Shown here: in pieces, positions 39,659 through 47,109 of the stretch
Layout: each line of letters begins with the position of its first letter
Position numbering within the stretch: position 1 is the first letter of the stretch
IMG/VR virus record: IMGVR_UViG_3300042470_000391
Location: 1 to 47,301 of that record
DNA from: a virus
DNA: 47,301 bases
Direction: 5' to 3' (one strand)
Translations under genes and position numbers: made by a program
The notes under the pieces: model-generated
Told to the model about the DNA's origin: nothing
Database searches by the model: none
The model's input: the letters and a program-made list of their open reading frames with translations, nothing else

Positions 39659-39894
39659 TTGCCTTGAAGCATGAGGATTGCAGGAACATCATGCTGGAGC
39701 AGTTCGGCAAGGTCTGCTTTGGCCTTCTCCAGAAGCACGGTCAGTCGTTCAATCTCCAAAAGTCGCTCCTTTACGACTTCCTTCGCGTAGCCCTTTTGAT
39801 CCGTAACAAGCTCCGATTTGGCTTGCGTGAGAAGTTCTAGCGCTGCTGGCGACAGGGAATCGGCAAGGTCGGTGGTGATGGTGTTGATGCTCAT
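39655..39894 (-). CDS. Small coiled-coil protein
   Basis: 79 residues, fully helical and Leu/Lys/Glu-rich with a heptad pattern from residue 30 on (VVKERLLEIERLTVLLEKAK). There is no membrane segment. It overlaps the next gene by ATGA. A terminator-like hairpin lies just upstream of its start, so it may begin a separate transcript. Function unknown. Confidence 0.6.
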   Translation of the reverse strand: MSINTITTDLADSLSPAALELLTQAKSELVTDQKGYAKEVVKERLLEIERLTVLLEKAKADLAELLQHDVPAILMLQGK

Positions 39895-39904
39895 GGTTGT
39901 TTTT

Positions 39905-39932
39905 GAGAGAAGAAAGGGCGCCGAAGCGCCCC
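39905..39932 (-). terminator. Minus-strand hairpin terminator
   Basis: On the minus strand GGGCGC, a TTCG tetraloop and GCGCCC are followed by TTTCTTCTCTC. It sits right after the stop of the SPFH-tail-like gene and before the 79-residue gene, dividing the right-arm operon. Confidence 0.7.
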
Positions 39933-39936
39933 GTGA

Positions 39937-40338
39937 TCACTTGGTCATGTCAAGTGTGGGAACCGGCATTCCACCTTCCGTTGGAACGTAAATGGTCCGG
40001 TTGCCTTTTTCGCTGCCTTCCTGCAGCCCTGTGATATACAGATACTGCAGGTAGCGAGGGTTGTCCTTGAGGCTGTCACCAATGATGCGATTAGCCTCTG
40101 CAACACCCTTGGCGCGTTCAACTTCGGCTTCAGCAAGTCTGGATGCGGCATCCATTTTTGCTTGGGCTTCAAGAACTGCCACTTGTCGCGTGTACTCAGC
40201 CTTTTGGAGTTCAGCCTTGCCATTAAGGCTTTCGCGCCAAACATTGTACTGAGGGCCGCCAATCAAAAAAAAGGCGACCAATGCAACGCCCGTTACAGTC
40301 AGCACTGCTGCGACGGGAAACTCGCGGTCTTTAAACAT
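39937..40338 (-). CDS. Membrane protein resembling SPFH/prohibitin C-terminal segment
   Basis: 133 residues from the ATG two codons inside the overlapping TTG. One N-terminal transmembrane helix (AVLTVTGVALVAFFLIGG) is followed by KAELQKAEYTRQVAVLEAQA and VERAKGVAEANRIIGDSL, then a final YLYITGLQEG and IYVPTEGGMPVPTL. This is the helical tail seen after the band-7 domain in HflK/prohibitin proteins, but the band-7 domain itself is absent. It may insert into or interfere with host membrane-protease scaffolds. Similar short forms exist in other phages, usually as unnamed membrane proteins. Confidence 0.6.
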   Translation of the reverse strand: MFKDREFPVAAVLTVTGVALVAFFLIGGPQYNVWRESLNGKAELQKAEYTRQVAVLEAQAKMDAASRLAEAEVERAKGVAEANRIIGDSLKDNPRYLQYLYITGLQEGSEKGNRTIYVPTEGGMPVPTLDMTK

Positions 40339-40340
40339 GG

Positions 40341-40592
40341 TCAAAAAAGGTCGTCGCCGCCAAGGGCTTCATTCACCCATACACTGGCATAGCCTTTCGG
40401 GCCGTCCTTATCGCCCTTCACCTTGACACTGCCGGTGTAGCCAGGGGCTTTGTCAGAAGATCGCTTGGTGTTTTCCCAGACTGCAACATCCAGGCTGTAG
40501 TTGCCGCGCTCGTTGGGACCGGCCGCCTTGAGCTTGTTGAGCACGTCAGGCGTGAGGTCGATGGCAGCGGTGATCGGGGGCCGATTGGCCAT
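40341..40592 (-). CDS. Hypothetical protein of recombination operon
   Basis: 83 residues with a good ribosome-binding site (GGAG, 8 nt upstream). The first half is helical (LTPDVLNKLKAAG), and the second is a probable small beta-rich domain (YSLDVAVWENTKR, GSVKVKGDKDGPKGYASVWV). It lies between the exonuclease and the membrane protein genes. The pattern is reminiscent of small nucleic-acid-binding proteins but no family is claimed. Confidence 0.6.
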   Translation of the reverse strand: MANRPPITAAIDLTPDVLNKLKAAGPNERGNYSLDVAVWENTKRSSDKAPGYTGSVKVKGDKDGPKGYASVWVNEALGGDDLF

Positions 40593-40667
40593 GGTGTTTC
40601 TCCGTAGGAGTGATGGTTGCGCCCTCGTTCAGGGCTTGCCAATACTACCACCATTCCTTCCCATCGC

Positions 40668-41468
40668 CTACCCCTTGTCTGCCGTCATGGTGAAAGTCTT
40701 GCCACCGGGGTAGTGCTCTGTAAAGTATCGTTGCACGGTGTCCTGCATGATGCGCTGCTGTGCTACCAGCTCAAAGCCATCAAGATGCACCAACTGCAGA
40801 CTTGGCTCGCTGTCCTTGTCCTCTGGATCGAAGCAGGCAATCACGCACCAAGCTTCATCAATACTGGTGCCATACATTTGCTCTGCGGCCATGGAATAGG
40901 CCCCAAGTTGCCGCTTGTAATCAGCAAGATGCTTTTCAGGCTTTTCTTTGTAGCTGGTTTTCCAATCGACTAAGGCTAGTGAGCCATTAGACATTGTTGC
41001 TACCATGTCCAACGTGCCAGAGTAACCAATAGCCTGTTCCTGATCGTACCAAGCCACTGCACTTTCCACTAGCACTGGTTGTTCAATACCTTGCAAGAAT
41101 GGTTCCACTGCTTGAAAATAAGGCTGCCAATCTGGCGCCTTTTCAAGATGATTTTCAATGTCTTCATCGCCAAACCAATCTTCAAGAATGGCGTGAAGCC
41201 AGGTGCCACGATTAGCGGCAAGGCGAGTGCGACGATTGGCTTCCTCGGCTCCCACTCGCTTCCGCCAATTGACCAGCGCCATGATCTTTCCCACTGGTGC
41301 CATTGAAGAAAGCACGGTGGTTACAGAAGGAAGCACTATGCCATCAGGGACGTTTGGAAATCCCACGGTGACATAGTGCCTTTTGCCATTGATGCTGATG
41401 CGTTGCGGCTCATGTCGCTCTAAGGGAGTCATGGAAAGAGCTTCAAGACCGAGATCGTAGCAAGCCAT
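40668..41468 (-). CDS. RecB/Cas4-like PD-(D/E)XK exonuclease
   Basis: 266 residues. RGTWLHAILEDWF (His92), YSGTLDMVA (Asp154), ALVDWKTS (Asp168, Lys170) and YKRQLGAY (Gln187) are the ordered motifs of RecB-type nucleases. It should resect double-stranded ends to expose single strands. Its partner is probably the annealing protein encoded just upstream in the same operon. The start at 41468 overlaps the previous gene by 26 bp; an alternative Met lies 12 codons on. No iron-sulphur Cys cluster is seen, unlike typical Cas4. Confidence 0.8.
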   Translation of the reverse strand: MACYDLGLEALSMTPLERHEPQRISINGKRHYVTVGFPNVPDGIVLPSVTTVLSSMAPVGKIMALVNWRKRVGAEEANRRTRLAANRGTWLHAILEDWFGDEDIENHLEKAPDWQPYFQAVEPFLQGIEQPVLVESAVAWYDQEQAIGYSGTLDMVATMSNGSLALVDWKTSYKEKPEKHLADYKRQLGAYSMAAEQMYGTSIDEAWCVIACFDPEDKDSEPSLQLVHLDGFELVAQQRIMQDTVQRYFTEHYPGGKTFTMTADKG

Positions 41469-41754
41469 TCCAGTTGTCTCGCTTCAGGCGATCAAGGTTG
41501 AAGCCATCACGACGTTTGCCAGTTTCTCTGTCCCAGCATGTGTTGCAATCAGGGCATTGCCAAGCCACAGTGCCATCTACTCGCTGGTCGTAAATAGCAA
41601 ACACTCGACTGAACCATTGCTTGTCTCCAAATAGATGCTGCTGCGCGGAAGGAATGGGCTCGCCCTGCCATGAGCTTTCACAGGCAGGGCAGTTTTGCAA
41701 AAGGGAGAAATTGATGGTCACGGGGATAGCAGGGGAGGGATCAGTAACTATCAA
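41443..41754 (-). CDS. Small zinc-ribbon-like protein
   Basis: 103 residues from a TTG that overlaps the previous stop, or 92 from a GTG at 41721. Two CxxC pairs (CPAC and CPDC) 40-odd residues apart form a plausible zinc ribbon, and WQCPDCNTCWDRETG adds a third Cys. The C-terminus is basic (KRRDGFNLDRLKRDNW). A DNA- or RNA-binding role in the recombination operon is likely but inferred. The overlap with the exonuclease start suggests coupling. Confidence 0.6.
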   Translation of the reverse strand: MIVTDPSPAIPVTINFSLLQNCPACESSWQGEPIPSAQQHLFGDKQWFSRVFAIYDQRVDGTVAWQCPDCNTCWDRETGKRRDGFNLDRLKRDNWNGLLRSRS

Positions 41755-41921
41755 TCAAGCTCACACCAAGTAATTACAAAAGAAGCAAAGACCATCCATC
41801 CAATCGCAATGCCTATTTCTGAACCTAAAACAGCACCAACACTAAGGCAAGCCGCGCAAAGCGCAAGCACAAGCACAAGTTTTACGAACACTAAAGAGGC
41901 CCTACCAAGAAAATCAAGCAT
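41751..41921 (-). CDS. Small two-helix membrane protein (56 aa)
   Basis: 56 residues with two long hydrophobic spans (about 9-33 and 36-52: LVFVKLVLVLALCAACLSVG, IGIAIGWMVFASFVITW). Its TGA abuts the next start (TTGA), consistent with coupling. Codon use resembles the neighbours. I cannot assign a function. A 113-nt stretch separates it from the annealing-protein gene and holds only frames under 36 codons without clear starts. Confidence 0.5.
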   Translation of the reverse strand: MLDFLGRASLVFVKLVLVLALCAACLSVGAVLGSEIGIAIGWMVFASFVITWCELD

Positions 41922-42034
41922 GGGTTAATGAGGAAGTTAAGAAAACGAAGGGCAGTTTTGCAACGGAGAACCATCTTCTTCCATCGCCACTGCCCCATTG
42001 AAACAAAGTGCAAGGTTGGCTGCGGCCAGGTCGA

Positions 42035-43006
42035 TTACTTTCCCGCCTTGAAAGCCTCCACGCCTTTGATGGCTTGCTCAATGGTGCCTTCAGTGACGAT
42101 GGCACGGAGCTTGTCAAGGTCGGCAGCCATGGTTTCCTTGGCGATGGTTAGCCCAGCTTCTTTGGCCCATGCCGTGACGAGGCCCGTCACCACATTGGCG
42201 AACATGGCACTGTCCTTAATGTCATCGCCCTTGGCCAAGCCGATGGCCTCAAGCGCTGCCTTGCCTGCCTTCAGAGAGGCGTGTTCACTGGCGAAGCCGA
42301 GAGGGTTGGCTTTACAGAGTGCAAGAAGGCTTGCCTTGCCGTCGAACTGGGCGGGCTCATTGGCGGGAGCAATCCCTCCATTTTCAGCGTCTGCAGCAGG
42401 AGTCTTAACTTCTTCCGCCTTCGCGCTTCGCCGCGCAGCAGGCTTCGTTTCTTCCTGTTGGAGCGGGAGTTTGGGCGCTGTTTTTTCATCGCTCTTAGGG
42501 ATGTCCTCACCGGCATAAAGTTTCAGGCCAAGGCCCGTGAACGTGGCAATGCACTTCACGCTGGCTCGTTGAATGTTGTCGCTGACAGCGCGAGCATCAA
42601 GCTCTTTGAGAGCATTGTGCTTGTTGTCCATCAACGGAAATACCAACGCAGGAGTGCGTTTGATGCCATCCGTCAAGTAGGGACGGAGCAGCCAGCAGCC
42701 TTCTTGGCCGAACACTGGCCAGCCTTCAGATCGCTCCTCAAAGGCGACAAACAGGCCAGGGAATTGCTCCTTGAGGTAGCGGAAGGCAAACGGCCACGAA
42801 AGGTAGGACAGGCCCTTGTAGTTCTTCTCAACGTGCTCACCAATGGCAAGCTCGTAGGCGGCAGTGAACTGCTTGGCGCTGATCTCCAGCGGGGAGAAAA
42901 TGCCAAGACGGCGTTCAGTGAGAAGGTGCTCAGTGGCGGCGGTAACAGGAAGGGTCATGGAAGAAGGAAACGCTTGTGGATCGTAAAGCATGAAAGAGTG
43001 GTTCAT
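42035..43006 (-). CDS. Single-strand annealing protein (DUF1071, Sak3-like)
   Basis: 323 residues from the ATG at 43006. YLSWPFAFRYLKEQFP, the LRPYLTDG and FPLMDNKHNAL strands, and NIQRASVKCIATFTGLGLKL ending YAGEDIP are diagnostic of DUF1071/Sak3 recombinases, which anneal complementary single strands. The C-terminal 140 residues are an Ala/Lys/Glu-rich linker followed by a helical tail. With the PD-(D/E)XK exonuclease downstream it makes a two-part recombination system. The start region is duplicated; ATG 42958 is an alternative. Confidence 0.85.
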   Translation of the reverse strand: MNHSFMLYDPQAFPSSMTLPVTAATEHLLTERRLGIFSPLEISAKQFTAAYELAIGEHVEKNYKGLSYLSWPFAFRYLKEQFPGLFVAFEERSEGWPVFGQEGCWLLRPYLTDGIKRTPALVFPLMDNKHNALKELDARAVSDNIQRASVKCIATFTGLGLKLYAGEDIPKSDEKTAPKLPLQQEETKPAARRSAKAEEVKTPAADAENGGIAPANEPAQFDGKASLLALCKANPLGFASEHASLKAGKAALEAIGLAKGDDIKDSAMFANVVTGLVTAWAKEAGLTIAKETMAADLDKLRAIVTEGTIEQAIKGVEAFKAGK

Positions 43007-43026
43007 ACCATGAAACTGTGGTTCAT
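42990..43026. repeat. Tandem 17-bp inverted repeats ATGAA-N7-TTCAT
   Basis: Two copies, 42990-43006 and 43010-43026, are each a 5-bp inverted repeat around xxxGTGG-type centres, with centres 20 bp apart (about two helical turns). On the minus strand they are tandem start-codon units: copy 1 reads MNHSFMV then stop, copy 2 reads MNHSFML and continues into the annealing protein. They could be a pair of repressor operators or a start-region duplication that makes a coupled mini-ORF. Confidence 0.55.
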
Positions 43027-43286
43027 GCGACCATGGAAGAGTCAAGCTCTTTGTGGTGGTCATAGAAGAGAATGACCTTCTTAGCCTTTTCTCCTTCGTA
43101 GACGGTGAGGCTTTTACCAGGAAGGGGCCAGTCTTCAATGAGGCGCACGTCAGTAATGCCTTCTGTGCATTTTTCGTCGTAGCCATCTTCAAGGGCGCTT
43201 TGCTCAAAGCAAAGCAAGATTTCAGCATCAGGCCCACATTCGGCTAATGCCTTATTGAGCAGTTCTTGAAGCTCAGACAGTTTCAT
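43023..43286 (-). CDS. Hypothetical small protein upstream of annealing protein
   Basis: 87 residues from the ATG at 43286; the open frame extends further, but this start overlaps the previous gene by only 14 bp. The N-terminus (KLSELQELLNKALAECGPDAEIL) fits the small phage family that opens with a helix and a PD-x-E-[IV] strand. Its TGA overlaps the first of two duplicated ATG units before the annealing protein. Function unknown. Confidence 0.6.
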   Translation of the reverse strand: MKLSELQELLNKALAECGPDAEILLCFEQSALEDGYDEKCTEGITDVRLIEDWPLPGKSLTVYEGEKAKKVILFYDHHKELDSSMVA

Positions 43287-43506
43287 CAGAAGAGTCGAAA
43301 ACAGTGTGGTCAATGACAAGGCTCCATGCGCCATTGGCAAGCGTGGCGCTGCCTTCGTAGGTTGGCGTGGAGCGAATGAGACGCTCTAGGGCCTCACTCT
43401 TGGACAATCGGGCATCAGCAGCGATGGAGGCAAGGTGTTCATTGGCAGCTTCGCTAAGAGTGAAATGCCGCTTGAGCTTGCCGCCTTTGTACGGACTGGT
43501 GGGCAT
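43273..43506 (-). CDS. Ribbon-helix-helix-like regulator
   Basis: 77 residues from the ATG at 43506. KRHFTLSEAANEHLASIAADA and SKSEALERLIRS fit the strand-helix-helix of RHH (Arc/MetJ/CopG) DNA-binding proteins. It is the first gene of the long minus-strand operon and its start region faces the primase gene, so it may regulate both. The second half (TLANGAWSLVIDHTVFDSSD) is an added tail. The duplicated palindromes at 42990-43026 are candidate binding sites. Confidence 0.6.
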   Translation of the reverse strand: MPTSPYKGGKLKRHFTLSEAANEHLASIAADARLSKSEALERLIRSTPTYEGSATLANGAWSLVIDHTVFDSSDETV

Positions 43507-43630
43507 GAGGCGAATCGGACAACAGGGCCACAATAGCCGCTCCCTTGCCATTGTCCACACCTTCGCCCATTAGGGCTGCTTATCGCCGCTCTGTTGACGC
43601 CTGTGGCATCATGGGCATTGCCCTCTGCCC
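43507..43630. promoter_or_regulatory. Divergent intergenic region
   Basis: This 124-bp gap separates the minus-strand recombination operon and the plus-strand primase/helicase gene, so it must hold promoters for both or be crossed by longer transcripts. A TTGACG at 43594 could be a -35 box, but no convincing -10 sits at the right spacing. Nothing else is recognised. Confidence 0.4.
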
Positions 43631-46600
43631 ATGAGCGTGACGTTTTCAATCCTCGACTTCCTTGACCAGTTGGAGCCCAGCAAGGAGAAGGGCAAGTTCA
43701 TCTGCCCTGCATGTGGCGGCAATGACTTCTCAGTGAACAAGGCAACTGGCGGCTACAACTGCTGGCACGACCCATCACCAGCTCACCGAGCGGAAGTGCG
43801 CGATGCGCTTGCACCTTTGGTTCGATGGGAAAAGCCACCAAGAGATCCAGGGGAATACACTTTCCCTTATGAAAACAAACAGCGCGAAAAAGTAGTCATT
43901 GTCAAACGCAGTGACAGCTCTGGCAGTAAGCAAATTTGGCAAGAGTTTCCCACCATTGAACAAGGCAGCACCAACCATAAAACTCAACTTCAGGAAGTAA
44001 AAGCAGGCATCTTGCCTTTCTACTACCACGAAGCGATAGAGCTAAGTAAGAAAACCAGCTTGCCGATTTTCATTGTTGAAGGGGAGCTGACGTGCCAAGC
44101 AGTGTGGGCGCTGGAAATCCCCTGTTGCACGTTTCTAGGAGGCTCTAAGCAGTATCGCACCAATGGTGACTACTCCACGCTGTTCAGGGGCTATCAGCTT
44201 GTGCTGTGCCCTGACAGGGACGAACATGGCGTTGCCTTCATGGCAGAGGTAGCGGCTGACAACCCAGGTTCACAATGGCTTTATGCAGACCCGCGTTCGT
44301 GGGAATGGGACAACTTGCCGTCAGGCAATGGCTACGACCTTGGCGACTACATAGCAGAAGGCGCCAGCAAAGACGACCTCCTCTCTTCCATTGTTCCGAA
44401 GAATCGTCATGCCAATAGCGACGGTAAGCCGTCCTACGAGGAGATCATTGCCACTATTGAAAATTTTGTTGGCCTCTATGCCAATGATGCCCGCATTGCC
44501 TATGAAACTGGCAACTGGCTAGAGCAGCGTGGAGTTAAGATGGGGCAGCAGAACATTGACAAGATAATCACTGAGGCAAGAGCAAGAGTATATGGCAGAG
44601 AAGAAATTGAAGCCGTTGATGCGCTCACCATTGCTTCTTCTGATGCCGCAAGAGAATGGTTGATTGCAGGCATTGTTCCGCTCGGCAGTGTTACCTTGCT
44701 GGCCGCAGAAGGGGGCGTAGGAAAGGCTCAGCCACTATGGAGCAAGGTGCTTACGCCAAGTGGCTACAAGAACATGGGCGACATTGCTGCTGGAGATGAG
44801 GTAATTGCTGGAGACGGAAGTACCACCAGAGTGCGCGGCGTATTTCCTCAAGGTGTCAAGCCAATCTATAAAGTCACAATGAGCGATGGCTCTATCACCC
44901 ATTGCTGTGATGAGCACCTGTGGGTCACGAAAACCCAGCAAGATCGAGACAAGCACAGGGGGTGGTCCGTGCGCTCGCTGAGTGATGTTCAGAAGACTTT
45001 GCGACTCATTAAACCCAATGGTCGCAACAGCAGGAACCACTCTATCCCTATGTGCGGACCAGTTCAATTCCCTGAGCAGGATCTCGCCCTCCATCCCTAT
45101 GTCCTCGGCGTATTGCTGGGCGACGGATGCATCTCGTCTGGCAACTGTTCGATTACCGTGTCCGATCCAGAGATTGCGCATCGAGTGTATGCACTTCTGC
45201 CTCAGGGTCATTCAATGGGCGTCAAGGATGTAGATAGTCACTGTGCTACTTATTCGATTTCCGAGGGGTCAAGCCGACAGGGTATAAGAATTATTCTTCG
45301 TGGCTTGGGTGTATGGGGGTGCAGGTCGTGGGAAAAGTTTATTCCGTCATCCTACTTGCATGGTTCAGTACAGCAGCGACTCGATCTTCTGAATGGGTTA
45401 ATGGATACCGACGGCACTACCAGTGGAACGTCTACCACGTTTGACAGTGCATCGCGTGAACTGAGAGATGGGGTTGCATGGCTTGTGCAGTCGCTGGGAG
45501 GCAGGGTTTCGTGCAGTGAGCGGCAAACATCGTATTCCTACTTAGGAGAGAGAAGAAAAGGGCGCACGGGTTACAGAGCGTTCATTTCCATGCCACCAGG
45601 CTATTGCAGCTTCTACGCGGAGGTAAAGGCGTCCAAGGAGACTCCACGCACTAAATATCTGCCGTCTCGATTGTTTGAGGCGATTGAATACGAGGGCGAG
45701 TTTGAGGCTCAGTGCATAGCCGTTGACCACCCGTCGCACACATACATCACGGATGATTTTATCGTCACTCATAACACAACTATGATGTATAATTGGGCAT
45801 TAAATGTAGCCCTTGGTCAGAATTGGAGTGGCAGGAGGTGCATGAAGGGCAAGTCTTTGATTATATCTGCCGACGAACCTTTGACAGATACCAGCGAGAA
45901 ACTGAGCATTATTGGCTATCAAGAAGCCGGTCTAAATCCTGGCGACATTGTTTTTTGGGAGACTTGGCGCTTCGCCCACATGCAACAACTTGAGAACTAC
46001 ATTCGCAAGAACCGGCCCATCTTTGTCGTGATTGACAGCTTAACTGCTTGCCTCGCTGGGATGAACGTAGACCTCACCAAAAGCAACGCTGGTGACGTGC
46101 TCTATGGCCTACGTGATATGGCCAATAACTATCGCTGCTCCATTGTCATTCTCCACCACTTAAACAAGAGCGGAGGATTGCGCGATAGCAGCAGCTTCAA
46201 GGACAATGTAAGTGAAGTGGTCAAATTGTACCGCCCAGAAAACAACTACAACCACAGTCAATTTGTCTTGGAATGGCTCAAGAGCCGGAGTGGCCTTGCT
46301 GGCAAGCACATGCTTCAGCGGGATTCACTCAACTATGGTTGGAGCTATGCGGGGCCAATGGGCGGATCGTTGGAAGAGCTTGATCGCGTGGTGAACGCTG
46401 TGACGATGAGAAAAGGCGAGCGCTTCACGAAGCAGCAAGTAGCAAGCCTTTGCGGGAGTTTCGATACTGGCTCCACTGGCAAGCTTTTGGAAGTGGCTAG
46501 GCGTCAAGGGCTAATCACCAGCAGCTTCCAAGACGGTCCCGAAGGGCAAAAGACTCGCCTTTACCATTCTTGGGACTACGAAGCTCCGTCTCTTGATTTT

Positions 46601-46648
46601 GAGCTGGAGAAGAAAGAAGATCCCATCAACTATGATGAGTTTTTCTAG
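43631..46648 (+). CDS. TOPRIM primase/RecA-fold helicase interrupted by a class 3 intein
   Basis: 1005 residues as translated, about 655 after splicing. The N-terminus has a zinc motif (CPACGG, C44-W-H46). A TOPRIM region follows (FIVEGELTCQAV, then CPDRDEHG). The helicase has a Walker A split by an intein: EGGVGK, intein (residues 366-715), TTMM. Walker B is IFVVIDSL, and HHLNKSGG with DSSSFKDNVSEV are sensor-like motifs of RepA/KaiC-type helicases. It should unwind and prime at the phage fork. The intein sits at Lys-Thr of the P-loop, so the ATPase is inactive until splicing. Confidence 0.9.
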   Translation: MSVTFSILDFLDQLEPSKEKGKFICPACGGNDFSVNKATGGYNCWHDPSPAHRAEVRDALAPLVRWEKPPRDPGEYTFPYENKQREKVVIVKRSDSSGSKQIWQEFPTIEQGSTNHKTQLQEVKAGILPFYYHEAIELSKKTSLPIFIVEGELTCQAVWALEIPCCTFLGGSKQYRTNGDYSTLFRGYQLVLCPDRDEHGVAFMAEVAADNPGSQWLYADPRSWEWDNLPSGNGYDLGDYIAEGASKDDLLSSIVPKNRHANSDGKPSYEEIIATIENFVGLYANDARIAYETGNWLEQRGVKMGQQNIDKIITEARARVYGREEIEAVDALTIASSDAAREWLIAGIVPLGSVTLLAAEGGVGKAQPLWSKVLTPSGYKNMGDIAAGDEVIAGDGSTTRVRGVFPQGVKPIYKVTMSDGSITHCCDEHLWVTKTQQDRDKHRGWSVRSLSDVQKTLRLIKPNGRNSRNHSIPMCGPVQFPEQDLALHPYVLGVLLGDGCISSGNCSITVSDPEIAHRVYALLPQGHSMGVKDVDSHCATYSISEGSSRQGIRIILRGLGVWGCRSWEKFIPSSYLHGSVQQRLDLLNGLMDTDGTTSGTSTTFDSASRELRDGVAWLVQSLGGRVSCSERQTSYSYLGERRKGRTGYRAFISMPPGYCSFYAEVKASKETPRTKYLPSRLFEAIEYEGEFEAQCIAVDHPSHTYITDDFIVTHNTTMMYNWALNVALGQNWSGRRCMKGKSLIISADEPLTDTSEKLSIIGYQEAGLNPGDIVFWETWRFAHMQQLENYIRKNRPIFVVIDSLTACLAGMNVDLTKSNAGDVLYGLRDMANNYRCSIVILHHLNKSGGLRDSSSFKDNVSEVVKLYRPENNYNHSQFVLEWLKSRSGLAGKHMLQRDSLNYGWSYAGPMGGSLEELDRVVNAVTMRKGERFTKQQVASLCGSFDTGSTGKLLEVARRQGLITSSFQDGPEGQKTRLYHSWDYEAPSLDFELEKKEDPINYDEFF
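44726..45775 (+). mobile_element. Class 3 intein with LAGLIDADG homing endonuclease
   Basis: 350 residues between P-loop Lys and Thr. The first residue is Ala, not Cys or Ser. Block B has a His and Trp (DEHLWVT, Trp at intein position 66). Block F has Cys330 (AQCIAVDHPSHTY). Block G ends VTHN before extein Thr, giving the Thr-His-Asn of the Trp-Cys-Thr signature. These are the hallmarks of class 3 inteins, in which the block F Cys replaces the first-residue nucleophile. YVLGVLLGDGCIS and LDLLNGLMDTDGTT are two intact LAGLIDADG motifs with both catalytic Asp, so homing ability is probably retained. Confidence 0.85.
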
Positions 46649-46653
46649 GAACC

Positions 46654-46815
46654 ATGCGCATTATCTGGCAAGACGCCCAAGGCATTGACAACAAGCAAGA
46701 GCTTTCCGCCCCTCTCCCATCGCCCATTCCTGCCTCCATCAACAATGAACCAGAGCGCGACGATTCTATGCTTGACGAACACGGAGAAGGGCTGGGCGAT
46801 AGCGAGGATGCTTGA
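46654..46815 (+). CDS. Hypothetical small acidic protein (53 aa)
   Basis: 53 residues following the helicase after 5 nt, with AGGA just before the ATG. It is Asp/Glu/Pro-rich in its second half (PERDDSMLDEHGEGLGDSEDA end). It overlaps the next gene by 71 bp in another frame. Both cannot be strongly constrained at once, so this one is less certain. Confidence 0.35.
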   Translation: MRIIWQDAQGIDNKQELSAPLPSPIPASINNEPERDDSMLDEHGEGLGDSEDA

Positions 46816-46957
46816 CAGCGGAGAGATTGAGCAACTCAGCTTTCCGTTTGCAAGCATAGAAAAGGCGCAGAAGTTCTGCGCCATTGCGAACTATGACAAT
46901 CGTTTCATTCCTAGTGCATTGCCGCACATTCGGGAACGATTCAACAAAGAGAGCTAA
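46745..46957 (+). CDS. Hypothetical protein (70 aa)
   Basis: 70 residues from the ATG at 46745; upstream in the same frame only a TTG is available. A compact alpha/beta pattern (ATILCLTNTEKGWAIARML, IEQLSFPFASIEKAQKFCAI) suggests a folded protein. Its stop overlaps the convergent minus-strand gene by 4 bp. Function unknown. Confidence 0.5.
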   Translation: MNQSATILCLTNTEKGWAIARMLDSGEIEQLSFPFASIEKAQKFCAIANYDNRFIPSALPHIRERFNKES

Positions 46958-47097
46958 CGCCCTCTATTTTGCCATTTAGCGGCATCACGCTTTTTTTGAC
47001 AGTTTTTGTCCTTGCCATAAAGCCATGCTTTCATGGACTGTCCAGATTTTGGGCCATTGCGAGGGAGTTTGATAATTTGAGGGTCGGGAGAATCCAT
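46954..47097 (-). CDS. Small basic protein (47 aa)
   Basis: 47 residues, rich in Lys, Arg, Asn and Gln (KLPRNGPKSGQSMKAWLYGK, then CQKKRDAAKWQ). It is below usual ORF cut-offs, but it is packed exactly between its neighbours: 12 nt after the upstream gene's stop and a 4-bp convergent overlap at its end. Its charge suggests nucleic-acid binding. No family is recognised. Confidence 0.5.
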   Translation of the reverse strand: MDSPDPQIIKLPRNGPKSGQSMKAWLYGKDKNCQKKRDAAKWQNRGR

Positions 47098-47109
47098 TAG
47101 TGCGAATGT

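Noticed and set aside
41922-42034. Small gene between the annealing protein and the 56-residue membrane protein
   Set aside because: A coding-like frame (VIDLAAANLALCFNGAVAME) lacks a usual start codon until its last 17 codons.
42281-43075. 264-codon plus-strand frame opposite the annealing protein
   Set aside because: The DUF1071 motifs lie on the minus strand; the plus frame is a shadow without recognisable domains.
43594-43623. Sigma-70 promoter before the primase gene
   Set aside because: TTGACG is a fair -35 box but no acceptable -10 lies 16-18 bp away, and it would end at the start codon.
44735-45211. Antisense frame over the intein
   Set aside because: The sense strand shows complete intein blocks; the antisense frame has no features.
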